62,219 nucleotides of DNA, taken from assembly GCF_030929555.1 (NCBI RefSeq), contig NZ_JAVFVT010000047.1:1-62219 (forward strand). Direction: 5' to 3'. This document shows, piece after piece, positions 45,997 through 54,111 of this stretch (position 1 is its first letter; every line of letters begins with the position of its first letter). Under the pieces are notes generated by a model that saw only the letters and a list, made by a program, of their open reading frames with translations, was not told where the DNA came from and ran no database searches. A program made the translations under genes and the position numbers. The DNA comes from Paenibacillus sp. LHD-117 (lineage in GTDB: Bacteria > Bacillota > Bacilli > Paenibacillales > Paenibacillaceae).

Positions 45997-46887
45997 TTAG
46001 AATATAGTGTAATCGGCATAACGGTATGCTAGTCGATAGGAAATGTAAATCAGTACAAAACTAATGACCGACTTGAACAACCCTGCCGCCGTCGCGAGCG
46101 AGAATTGGAGATTTTGCAGGCCCAGCCGGTATACCCATGTGTCCAAAATATCGCCGGTGGAATACACAAGCGGATTATAAAGGTTGTAAACTTGGTCGAA
46201 GCCGGCGTTCAACACGTTGCCGAGACTAAGGACGCCAAGCAGGACAACCGTTGTCGTCAATGCCGGAAGCGTGACGTGCCGGATTAACTGCCACCGGTTC
46301 GCGCCATCTATGGCGGCTGCCTCGTATAGATTGGGATTTACGCCCGTCAGCGCCGCAAGATAAATAATCGCGTTAAAGCCGAATTCCTTCCACACGTCGG
46401 TGCCGATGATTAACTGCCGGAAGATGCCCGCATCCGCCATGAACAGCTGGGGATCGGTGCCGAAGTAACCCAGAACCGTATTCACGACCCCGTAATAGCC
46501 GAAAATCCCGATGACGATCGTGGACATGATGACCCACGACAGAAAGTGCGGCAGGTAGACAATCGTCTGCACCAGCTTCTTGTAGCGAAGGCTGCGCAGC
46601 TCGTTCAGCAGAATGGCAAACACGAGCGGAACGATCAAGTTCAGCACGATCTTGCCGATCGCGATGATGAAGGTATTCGCAATGACCGTCTTGCTATCGT
46701 TCAGCTGGAACATGTACTTGAAGTTTTCGAGTCCGACCCACTCGGATTTGAGCAGTCCCGCTCCCGGATTGTAGTTCTGGAATGCCATCACAATGCCGAA
46801 CATCGGCACGATGCTGAATAGGACAAGCCAGACCATACCCGGCAGTAGCATGAGGTAATAATGCTTCTGATGGCCCAATTTCCTCAT
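45997..46887 (-). CDS. Carbohydrate ABC transporter permease (LplB/YteP type)
   Basis: About 296 residues from ATG 46887 after GGGAGGT. Six membrane segments; EAA loop NLYEAAAIDGANRWQLIRHVTLP. Partner of the downstream LplC-like permease (15-nt gap). Substrate unknown; the family takes up complex plant or wall oligosaccharides, which fits a pectate-lyase-bearing genome. Confidence 0.93.
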   Translation of the reverse strand: MRKLGHQKHYYLMLLPGMVWLVLFSIVPMFGIVMAFQNYNPGAGLLKSEWVGLENFKYMFQLNDSKTVIANTFIIAIGKIVLNLIVPLVFAILLNELRSLRYKKLVQTIVYLPHFLSWVIMSTIVIGIFGYYGVVNTVLGYFGTDPQLFMADAGIFRQLIIGTDVWKEFGFNAIIYLAALTGVNPNLYEAAAIDGANRWQLIRHVTLPALTTTVVLLGVLSLGNVLNAGFDQVYNLYNPLVYSTGDILDTWVYRLGLQNLQFSLATAAGLFKSVISFVLIYISYRLAYRYADYTIF

Positions 46888-46971
46888 TGCGGCTAACCTC
46901 CCTTCCCTCTTGCAAACCAAGCCTCTGCGGAAGGCACTATGATGCAGTGCCTTCCCCAGCTTGATGAAGTC

Positions 46972-48690
46972 TTACTTCTTCAAGAGCTCCGCGACTTCCG
47001 CCGTAATTTCGTCCCCGCCTTGCGCCTTCCAGTCCTTCACGAACTTGTCGAAGGAATCGATCGACGCCTGGCCAAGGATGATCTTCAGCACGGTCTCGTC
47101 TTCCATCTTCTTCAGGTTGGCCCATTTCGTTTCCATCGTCTCGGTCTGGTTATAGGTCACGCTATACACCTTCTTGTCGATCGGAACCGTCGAGAACGGA
47201 CGATCGCCGATCATGAGGGAGTAGAGACGCTGGAAGTCGCCGAAGTTCGCCGTATTGAAGTTGCTGACATTCAAATCGTCGAAAGGAGGCTTGATGACGT
47301 CCTTCACCTTCTTCGCGTCCGCGTACATCAGTTTGTACAAGCTGTTAGGCTTGTTGTAATCCTCCGGATCGGCTTCGCCCTTTAGCACCTTCATCAGCTC
47401 GGTATACTCGTACTCCGTCTCGTTGGCCGCCGCCATGACGTTGCGAAGCGGATACCAGCCCACGGCAACCGACAAATCAAAGGTCGCTTCGTCGCGCACA
47501 AGAGCATTGTTCATGATGAGGATGGCTTTGACGACATCCGGCTTGGCGTTTTTGCTAATCAAGGTGTAGCTGCTGCCCGTCGTCTTCATATGCGTATTCC
47601 ACTTGCCATCGTCGGTATAGACCGGATAAGCTTGCCAGTTCGCCGTCGGATCGTTTTTGAAGGAATCCCCGTTTCCGTAGCCGCCGCTCCACCATGGGCC
47701 GAAGAAGATGCCCGCCTGATTGGCATTGATCGGATCCCCTACGTTGTCGCGAGTGCCCACCTCGGGATCGATCAATCCTTTTTGGTACCAGTCGGCCAGC
47801 AGGGCCAGCGTTTGCTTCGTATTCTCCGACGTCGTTCCGTAAGATACCGTCCCGTCGCCGTTATCGAGCCAGTAACCCGGATAAGCGTCCATCGCGCCGA
47901 AGATCGGATCGAAACCTCCCAGATTGTTGGAGGACAAGAGGAACGTGGAGTAAGGGAACGTATTTTTGGAAGGTCCGGCGATGCCGATCGTTTTGTCTCC
48001 GCCCAGCTTGTTGTCCTTGAACGCTTGCGCGGCCTTCTCGATATCCGCCATCGTCTTCGGAACCGGCAGACTCAGCTTGTCGAGCCAATCCTTGCGGATC
48101 CACATGACGTGAACGCCATCGGTATCCACCGTAATGTTCGGAAGGGATACCATCTTGCCCTCGTAGCTGGCGTTCTCCATGGCGCGGCCGTCGGTGCTTG
48201 CCATAATGTCTCTTACCTGCGAGGATTGGTACTGCTCGAACAGATCGGTAATATCGTACAGCAGCCCCGAGCTGGCCGCTTTGGTCATGAAGGAGCGGTC
48301 ATCGACGACCATGCCGTCAGGCAGCTTGCCCGACGCGATCGTCAAGCTTACCTTTTGTTTGAAATCGTTGCCGGTCGCCGCGGTCCAATCGACAATGACG
48401 TTGATGTTGTACTTTTCTTTCAGATAGCGCGTGTACTGGTTATTGCTGACGCTGTCGCCCTCCGGCAGCGTTTTGTCCGTCGGATCGACCACCATGCCGA
48501 TGTGGACGTCGACGGGCTCCGGAAATTTGGAGAAGGCCAGGTCGTCACCCGAGAGCGCCGGACTTTCCGTGCCGGCGTCCGGACTTGGAGACGCTTTCAA
48601 GTCATTCGGCGAGTTATTGGAAGACGTACATGCCGTGACGCTTAAGCCGATTAATGCAATGGATAGCAGCTTTGCCATGTTCTTTTTCAT
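46972..48690 (-). CDS. Extracellular solute-binding lipoprotein (LplA type)
   Basis: About 572 residues from ATG 48690, behind AGGAGGGG. Lipobox SVTACTS near residue 20, then an acid-rich linker and a two-lobe binding protein of the LplA/YtcQ size class (about 550, larger than usual sugar-binding proteins). It would be anchored outside and pass oligosaccharide to the two permeases. It follows the YesN/YesM pair, which probably controls it. Confidence 0.92.
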   Translation of the reverse strand: MKKNMAKLLSIALIGLSVTACTSSNNSPNDLKASPSPDAGTESPALSGDDLAFSKFPEPVDVHIGMVVDPTDKTLPEGDSVSNNQYTRYLKEKYNINVIVDWTAATGNDFKQKVSLTIASGKLPDGMVVDDRSFMTKAASSGLLYDITDLFEQYQSSQVRDIMASTDGRAMENASYEGKMVSLPNITVDTDGVHVMWIRKDWLDKLSLPVPKTMADIEKAAQAFKDNKLGGDKTIGIAGPSKNTFPYSTFLLSSNNLGGFDPIFGAMDAYPGYWLDNGDGTVSYGTTSENTKQTLALLADWYQKGLIDPEVGTRDNVGDPINANQAGIFFGPWWSGGYGNGDSFKNDPTANWQAYPVYTDDGKWNTHMKTTGSSYTLISKNAKPDVVKAILIMNNALVRDEATFDLSVAVGWYPLRNVMAAANETEYEYTELMKVLKGEADPEDYNKPNSLYKLMYADAKKVKDVIKPPFDDLNVSNFNTANFGDFQRLYSLMIGDRPFSTVPIDKKVYSVTYNQTETMETKWANLKKMEDETVLKIILGQASIDSFDKFVKDWKAQGGDEITAEVAELLKK

Positions 48691-48836
48691 CTTACCCCTC
48701 CTAGACAATGATTGTGATTGGTTGCGTTTTCATGATTTTATTGTACAGGGGGAACGGCGAAAAAAAGTCGGACGGTTGCACCGTGTTTTGGTGATGAAAG
48801 TAACGCCAAGGTAGACATTTGTTCGATCGGCTGTAA

Positions 48837-49910
48837 TCATTCCCCCCCCTTATGCTGGGCACGAAATTCGGAAGGCAAGAGACGGGTCTGCTCATAGAAG
48901 AGGTGGGAAAAGTATTTGGAGTCGTTATAGCCTACGGCATGGGCCACCCACGCGATCGACTGATTCGTCTCGCAAAGCAGCCGTTCGGCGGCTCTGATCC
49001 GCTCCTGCCTTAAGTAATCGTTATACGTCGAGCCGGTCAGCTTCTTGAAGCATTGGCTGAAGTAGCTTCTGCTCATGTGCACGTGATCGGCAACGTCCTC
49101 GGCGTGCAGCGTAGTCGAGGCTTGCTCGCGAATGAACAGCACGGCTTTCAAGATGCTGTTCGTCGTGTTGGTAAAGTCGGCGGATGCCGCCACCTGCGCA
49201 TACACGCGGTTTCGGTAGTCGCGCAGCCAATCCACCGCCTGCCGGACGTCGGTCGCGTCGGAACGGAGCTCCGCAGGAAGCAGCAGCTCGGTCTCCAGCT
49301 GCGACAGCACGCGTATGAACAGCCCTTCCAGTCGGCGGAAGGACACCTTGGCGTCCACGGTCTGCTTGCATAGGCGCTGGAAGACCGATTCATTATAGAG
49401 CCAGTAGTGGGAGCGCCATTCCCGCTCCAGGCCGCTCCATTCTTCTTCTTCCCGAGAGCAGCTAGTCGGCTCGGAGACAAGCGGAGGGGACGTCGACGAC
49501 ACGAGAGGATCGGCCGTGCGAATCGGCGTTTCGCCCGTCATTTGCTGCTGAATCCGCCTCAGTATTTGTTCGTCGTCCTCCGATTCCAGACGCACCTTGG
49601 AGAGGTAATCGAGAACGCCCATCCGGTAAGCCGTCTGCACGTTCTCGAATTCCTCGTGGAAGGATAAAATCACGGAGCGCAAGGACGGGAATCGTTGCCT
49701 CGCCACTTGTAGCAGCTCCATCCCCGACATGACGGGCATCGAGAGATCCACGAACATGAGGTCCACCTCGTGCCGCTCCATAAACTCCAGCGCCTTCGCG
49801 CCGTTCGCCGCTTCACCCACGACGACCATATCGTGATTGGACCAGGGCATCATCGAAATCAGGCCTTTGCGCGCAAGCTTGTCGTCGTCGACAATCAATA
49901 CTCGAATCAT
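48837..49910 (-). CDS. YesN-type response regulator (AraC output)
   Basis: 357 residues. Receiver 1-120 (IVDDDKLAR, acceptor in MFVDLSMPVMSG, SKVR in place of the usual KP), a central linker, and a C-terminal AraC double HTH (VADHVHMSRSYFSQCFKKL, WVAHAVGYNDSKYFSHLF). Activator of the sugar operon downstream. It overlaps the kinase gene by 4 nt. AAAGGAG before ATG. Confidence 0.92.
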   Translation of the reverse strand: MIRVLIVDDDKLARKGLISMMPWSNHDMVVVGEAANGAKALEFMERHEVDLMFVDLSMPVMSGMELLQVARQRFPSLRSVILSFHEEFENVQTAYRMGVLDYLSKVRLESEDDEQILRRIQQQMTGETPIRTADPLVSSTSPPLVSEPTSCSREEEEWSGLEREWRSHYWLYNESVFQRLCKQTVDAKVSFRRLEGLFIRVLSQLETELLLPAELRSDATDVRQAVDWLRDYRNRVYAQVAASADFTNTTNSILKAVLFIREQASTTLHAEDVADHVHMSRSYFSQCFKKLTGSTYNDYLRQERIRAAERLLCETNQSIAWVAHAVGYNDSKYFSHLFYEQTRLLPSEFRAQHKGGE

Positions 49911-51637
49911 ACCGCTCTCTCCTTTCCATGATGGACAATAGGAAGCTCTAACGTCACCGTCGTGCCTTGATTCTGCGTGCTTTCGATCCCCATCCGGGCT
50001 TTAGGGCCATAAAAGGATTCCAGCATGGAGCGAACGTAACGAAGCCCGATCCCCCAGCCTGTCTGCTGTTGGTCCGGTGTGTCGCGCTGCAGCAGGGCCA
50101 GCGTCTCCCGGCTTAAGCCTTTGCCGTCATCGCGGATCGCGATGCGCACGAGCCCCGCCGTTTCATCCGGCGTAATGCGGATATCCAGCTTGCCGTTATC
50201 GTCAAGACCGTGACAGATGGCATTCTCCACGATGGGCTGCAGAATGAACCTCGCGACTGGACAGTCGAGATACGTCCCTTCCGCGATGTCCAGGTTGACT
50301 TCAAAATCATGCCGCATTTGCTGCAGCTCCAAATACGCGCGCATGACCTCGATCTCCGACTGGAAGGTAGCCGTCTCCTGCGATTTGCCTAAATTATAAC
50401 TGAGCAAAAAGATTAACGACGTCACGAATTTCTCAATCTCCGCCTGCTTGTGCATGACCGCCAGCCAGCGGACCGAGTTGAGCGTATTCATGAGAAAATG
50501 CGGGTTGATCTGGTAGGCAAGCTTCTCGATCTCCAGCTGATGCCGGCGCTTCTCCTTGTGCTCCACGTCCAGAATCAGCTGTTGAATTTGCCGCTTCATC
50601 ACATTAAACTGTCCGAATATGCGGTCAAATTCATCAATCCCCGTATGATATTGCCGGGTGCCCATGAAACCCTTGCCGAACGTCCTCATTTCGTTCTCGA
50701 TCAATCGAAACGGCCGGTTAATGAGACGCCTCAAGACCAGCGTGAGCATAACCATCATCAGGAGGGCAACGGCGAGTATCCAGTACATATGATTTTTCCA
50801 CGTGTAGAGCTCATGATTGTAGTAAGAGACGGGAAGAAGCAGCGTGACGTCGTAGCCGTAATCGCCTTTCATCCGGTTCCATACGTAATCATCCGTCATG
50901 CCGGATGAACCGCTAAGCACGAGGTGCTCCCCGGCACTATAAGCCGTCGGATTGCTGCTATAAGTCACGAGGCCCGCCGTATCCGTAAACACTAGCATAT
51001 AAGGCATATTCAAGTTTTCTGTAAGCGAATTCATTTCTTTCGTGATGTCATTCTTAGCTTCCACATACACGACCAATTGCGTGCCATCCGAAAATTGAAC
51101 CTCCCGCGTGACCGACACCACCAGATCGTCGCAGAACCGGCATAACGATTTGTGCGGAGACTGGTACTTCAGCTCCCGCATGCCGGCGACGTTGGGCAAG
51201 GCTTGCAGCTTGAAGTCCCCGCGCAGCGGCAGATTCGAATACGAAGCTTGTCCACTTCCGGGATCATAGTACATGACCAACTGCATCGCCGGGTTCGAAA
51301 ACGTAATTAAGCCGATATTATAGGAAATATCGCGAGAGATGAGACTCTGCTTATAATTGTCCGCGGTCGATACATACGACTCCATCAAATGACCCACCGT
51401 GCCCTCCGGCGTCATCTGCTGGGTAACTTGGAGCAGGTTATTATACATTTGATTCAGCTTGGCCGTTTGCTGGTACAGATCAACTGCCATTGAAGCTTTG
51501 ATCTTATCATGCTGCATCGTGTAGATCGCATTGTAGGAGACGGACGCCATTAAGATGGCACATCCCACAAAGCCAATAGTCAGAAACACCATAATTCGTT
51601 TGCGAAGAGAGGAGAAAACAAACCGATTTCGAAGCAT
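49907..51637 (-). CDS. YesM-type sensor histidine kinase
   Basis: About 576 residues. Membrane helix near 20-40 (IMVFLTIGFVGCAILMASV), an outer sensor domain to about 290 (with a CRFC pair in KSLCRFCDDLVV), a second membrane helix (MYWILAVALLMMVMLTLVL), HAMP-like region and a LytS-type kinase with His in YQINPHFLMNTLNSV and N-box LQPIVENAICHG. Start is uncertain: a GTG at 51709 opens the frame but ATG 51637 (MLRNRFVFSSLRKR) begins where relatives do; neither has a strong ribosome site. Confidence 0.9.
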   Translation of the reverse strand: MLRNRFVFSSLRKRIMVFLTIGFVGCAILMASVSYNAIYTMQHDKIKASMAVDLYQQTAKLNQMYNNLLQVTQQMTPEGTVGHLMESYVSTADNYKQSLISRDISYNIGLITFSNPAMQLVMYYDPGSGQASYSNLPLRGDFKLQALPNVAGMRELKYQSPHKSLCRFCDDLVVSVTREVQFSDGTQLVVYVEAKNDITKEMNSLTENLNMPYMLVFTDTAGLVTYSSNPTAYSAGEHLVLSGSSGMTDDYVWNRMKGDYGYDVTLLLPVSYYNHELYTWKNHMYWILAVALLMMVMLTLVLRRLINRPFRLIENEMRTFGKGFMGTRQYHTGIDEFDRIFGQFNVMKRQIQQLILDVEHKEKRRHQLEIEKLAYQINPHFLMNTLNSVRWLAVMHKQAEIEKFVTSLIFLLSYNLGKSQETATFQSEIEVMRAYLELQQMRHDFEVNLDIAEGTYLDCPVARFILQPIVENAICHGLDDNGKLDIRITPDETAGLVRIAIRDDGKGLSRETLALLQRDTPDQQQTGWGIGLRYVRSMLESFYGPKARMGIESTQNQGTTVTLELPIVHHGKERAV

Positions 51638-51918
51638 ATACAAGTAGCCTATCTTCTTACGAGCTGTTCTAGTAGATTTAATAAAGCGATTGCCGAGCAC
51701 CTCCACCACCTCACAACAAGTATGTCTTCATATTTTTCTTCAAACTGGGTATGAAAGAAACCACACTCGCTTACAAAGCTCGGTTCCCGATACTATCACT
51801 TTATCACACATAAAATTGGCCTGCAGCAGCTTCGCGTCGATTAACGTTATGAACATCCGGAGGCTGTTTTGCCCGTCCGGCAGGCGCCACACCTCCTCCA
51901 TGAACAGAGAACAAAACA

Positions 51919-51946
51919 AAAGAGACACCGCTTTAGGTGTCCCTTT
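51919..51946 (-). terminator. Terminator after the SRPBCC gene
   Basis: AAAGAGACACC and GGTGTCCCTTT form a stem 8 nt past the stop of the SRPBCC gene. Confidence 0.75.
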
Positions 51947-51953
51947 CGATTTA

Positions 51954-52394
51954 TCATGATCGTTTTTCCAGTAACAACTTGAGTCTTTTCAAGTCCTTGT
52001 TGTTGGCATTCTTCATCATCAAAGACATAAAAGGAGAAAATAACATCGAGAATCCGGAAGGATTGCCTTTGTTTCGTAAAGTCATCCTAGTTGAATGACC
52101 GTCCACCGGCTCCCAGGTGTATGTCGTTTCCATCGGAAAGGGGCCATCCGCCGTTTTCATTACTAATTTTCTCCCCGGTGCATACTCGACGAATTGATAC
52201 ACATAGGAAAGCTGTTTTCCAAGGAAGGCAGCTTTAAATGCAACTTTGGAGCCAACCTCGATCCGTTTTGGCGTCTGCCATTCTGCCGAGTCAATATTGA
52301 CATACCATTCTGGCGCGTTGTCGGGGTTAGCAGCATATTCCGAAACTTTATCACAAGGACAATGTATGATTATTTCTGTTAAAACATCCACCAT
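51954..52394 (-). CDS. SRPBCC-fold (polyketide cyclase/START-like) protein
   Basis: 146 residues. N-terminal pattern IIIHCPCDKVSEYAANPDNAPEWY and the later WEPVDGHSTRMTL strand fit the SRPBCC hydrophobic-pocket fold. Binds an unknown small ligand. GGAGGG before ATG. Monocistronic or last gene of a small set of like genes. Confidence 0.8.
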   Translation of the reverse strand: MVDVLTEIIIHCPCDKVSEYAANPDNAPEWYVNIDSAEWQTPKRIEVGSKVAFKAAFLGKQLSYVYQFVEYAPGRKLVMKTADGPFPMETTYTWEPVDGHSTRMTLRNKGNPSGFSMLFSPFMSLMMKNANNKDLKRLKLLLEKRS

Positions 52395-52421
52395 TTCTTT
52401 ATCCCTCCATGAAAATGAAAA

Positions 52422-52442
52422 GCGCGCATAAAAGCTGCGCGC
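52422..52442 (-). terminator. Terminator after the DUF1059-like gene
   Basis: GCGCGCA and TGCGCGC stem, followed on the minus strand by TTTTCATTTTC. Confidence 0.75.
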
Positions 52443-52487
52443 CGCTTCACTTAAGCTAATCGTTTATCTATATCGTTGCACTCTTCT

Positions 52488-52667
52488 TTATGCACCAGCC
52501 TTCATCTGTTCATCTTTGTTCATGAGCCATTGCTCCAGCATATCAACAGTCATGCTCTTCAGCATGTCCGAGTGATCTTGAATGGCGTGATGCCACATGG
52601 CTGCTTCAACTTTATATTTGTTATCGTCCGTTACTTTAAATCCGCATGCGCAAGATAATGTATTCAT
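52488..52667 (-). CDS. DUF1059-like small protein
   Basis: 59 residues, starting MNTLSCACGFKV, then a helix VEAAMWHHAIQDHSDMLKSM. The CxC near the start and the HA..DH..DM spacing resemble DUF1059 small proteins. The ATG (52665-52667) has AAAGGAGA upstream, at 12 nt. Function unknown. Confidence 0.65.
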   Translation of the reverse strand: MNTLSCACGFKVTDDNKYKVEAAMWHHAIQDHSDMLKSMTVDMLEQWLMNKDEQMKAGA

Positions 52668-52709
52668 TCGATTGATGCTCTCCTTTAACTAGGTTTATTA
52701 TTTATTACA

Positions 52710-53168
52710 TTAATGCATAGCTCGTTCAGACCACGGATCAATGCCAGGATCTTGGCCCTGCGCTATCGATTGCAGGCGTGGCATGTAATGGGTCCAGCCT
52801 TGTACATGCGAGGCGACTTCCGTTGCAGGCAGGTCGTAATGCGTCAAAACCAAGAGAGTTCCGTTATCTTTGGGGGTTAATCTAAATTCAACGGTACTGG
52901 ATCCAGGAGGCACCACCTTCGATTTCTCCCAACCCCATGTCATGACAACTTTCTCATTCGGGATAATGACCTTATATTCACCCATCGCAATGTCACTCCC
53001 GTTAACGTCAATGCGATATTTGCCGCCGATACTCGGATCGAGCAATACGTGGCGCCCCATCCAACGAACTAATTTATCAGGATCGGTAAGAAACGGGAAC
53101 AAGGTCTCCGGTCGGCATTCGATAAAAATTTCTTTCGTGATCGTGTCACTATTGCTTGTTGAAGTCAT
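52710..53168 (-). CDS. AHSA1/SRPBCC-domain protein
   Basis: 152 residues. KEIFIECRPETLFPFLTDPD, then LVRWMGRHVLLDPSIGGKYR and VVMTWGWE are typical of the AHSA1 (activator of Hsp90 homologue) branch of SRPBCC proteins. It overlaps the ArsR gene by 20 nt; such ArsR-AHSA1 pairs are common in Firmicutes. Confidence 0.88.
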   Translation of the reverse strand: MTSTSNSDTITKEIFIECRPETLFPFLTDPDKLVRWMGRHVLLDPSIGGKYRIDVNGSDIAMGEYKVIIPNEKVVMTWGWEKSKVVPPGSSTVEFRLTPKDNGTLLVLTHYDLPATEVASHVQGWTHYMPRLQSIAQGQDPGIDPWSERAMH

Positions 53169-53475
53169 GTTTTTTCCTTTCCTCCTCTTCCGCTGCTTCC
53201 TTCAAGCGCATTAAGCTGTCATCCCAGAAGCTCTCGATGTATTGCATCAATTCGGCAAACCCTTCCCTCCTAATGCCGTAGTATCGTTTGGTGCCTGCTC
53301 GCCTCACAACGACGAGCCCGGCTTCTTCCAGGATTTTAAGATGCTGCGATATTGCCGGTGCTGAAATGTCAAAGTGCGACGCAATAGCGCTAGAGGTCAG
53401 TTCCCCATTACGGACGAGATGTAAAATATCTCTGCGCCTTGGCTCCGTTATGGCTTGAATGGCTTTATCGATCAT
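53149..53475 (-). CDS. ArsR-family transcriptional regulator
   Basis: 108 residues. Winged HTH with AITEPRRRDILHLV, LTSSAIASHFDISAPAISQHLKIL and RRAGTKRYY. No cysteine is present, so no classical ArsR metal site; it belongs with the SdpR-like metal-free group. A perfect 16-bp palindrome lies 16 nt before its ATG, implying autoregulation of itself and the AHSA1 gene. Confidence 0.92.
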   Translation of the reverse strand: MIDKAIQAITEPRRRDILHLVRNGELTSSAIASHFDISAPAISQHLKILEEAGLVVVRRAGTKRYYGIRREGFAELMQYIESFWDDSLMRLKEAAEEEERKKHDFNKQ

Positions 53476-53491
53476 GCCTTTAATTTAGCAC

Positions 53492-53507
53492 ACACTTAAT
53501 TAAGTGT
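53492..53507. promoter_or_regulatory. 16-bp palindrome, likely ArsR operator
   Basis: ACACTTAATTAAGTGT is a perfect palindrome. A second, overlapping imperfect one (TTAAGTGTCAACTTAA) extends it to the right. Position before arsR fits an autorepressor site. Confidence 0.7.
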
Positions 53508-53596
53508 CAACTTAAATAAACGTATTGCACAATGACTTTATTTTTCCTAGTCTGACCTGGCGTCATTCAAAAAACTGCTTTATCCAGGCAATTGAA

Positions 53597-53643
53597 AAAC
53601 CCGACCTGATACGGTCGGGTTTCTCATGTTTGGTGGAGGCGAA
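53597..53643 (-). repeat. ssrA-3'-end-like scar with terminator (copy near csoR2)
   Basis: The terminator AAACCCGACC/GGTCGGGTTT (53597-53622) is followed by TGGTGGAGGCGA (53631-53642), which on the minus strand is the CGCCTCCACCA end of a tmRNA/tRNA-like gene. The stretch from the terminator to GGAGGCGA is almost identical to 60203-60250 (about 45 bp). Here the tRNA-like T arm is missing and a palindrome follows instead. It also serves as terminator for csoR2. Confidence 0.65.
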
Positions 53644-53671
53644 CCGTGGCTATGCAAAGCCACAATTCGCC
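53636..53671. repeat. 36-bp direct repeat with palindrome, left copy
   Basis: Begins GAGGCGA and contains the stem GGCGAAccGTGGCT / AGCCACaaTTCGCC. The same sequence with two differences recurs at 56956-56991, in the same orientation. The pair bounds csoR2, the MFS gene, a hydrolase remnant and an XRE gene. Confidence 0.75.
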
Positions 53672-53770
53672 AAGTATTTGAGTGTATGCGCGATTTCAAC
53701 AGCTTTCTTGATCTCTTGATGTTATCCCCTATCGATTTCAATTCCAATCAAGCGATTCCTCTCTAAGTGT

Positions 53771-54073
53771 TCACTCTGATTTATCTCCCGCAAGGAGGTT
53801 CTCCTCCATTAAGCTGCAATTCAAGAACAGCTTTTCGACACTGTTTAAAGAGGCTTGTACCGAAGCGATCTGATTCAGCACATCATTATAATAGATATCT
53901 TTCTCAATCATGCTTTTAATACCGCGAATCTGTCCCTCGATCCGATTTAACCGGTCAGCTAAACTACTATTGGATCTATCGGAATAATGGCCCTTACGTT
54001 CACCTTCTTCATGAGAGCAGCAGCCCATATCCTGATCCATATGTTGTTCCAAGTGTACTGTCACTTCGCTCAT
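53771..54073 (-). CDS. CsoR/RcnR-family regulator lacking the copper ligands
   Basis: About 100 residues from ATG 54073 (AGAGGAGGAG upstream). The signature RLNRIEGQIRGIKSM is clear, but at the three Cu(I) ligand positions of CsoR it has Tyr (KDIYYNDVL), Ser and Glu (NCSLMEE). The C-terminal half is also short. A Cys-Cys-His group (GCCSHEEGE) sits in the N-terminal tail instead. So it should not sense Cu(I) as CsoR does; ligand unknown, possibly a drug, sulfur species or another metal. It follows the MFS gene by 38 nt in one operon whose promoter carries a CsoR-like box. Confidence 0.85.
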   Translation of the reverse strand: MSEVTVHLEQHMDQDMGCCSHEEGERKGHYSDRSNSSLADRLNRIEGQIRGIKSMIEKDIYYNDVLNQIASVQASLNSVEKLFLNCSLMEENLLAGDKSE

Positions 54074-54111
54074 AGGATCTCCTCCTCTCATTCTGGAACT
54101 CGAGTCATTGA

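Noticed and set aside
47590..48645. Long plus-strand frame opposite the solute-binding protein
   Set aside because: Arg-rich shadow of the minus-strand gene caused by its base composition; no ribosome site or motif.
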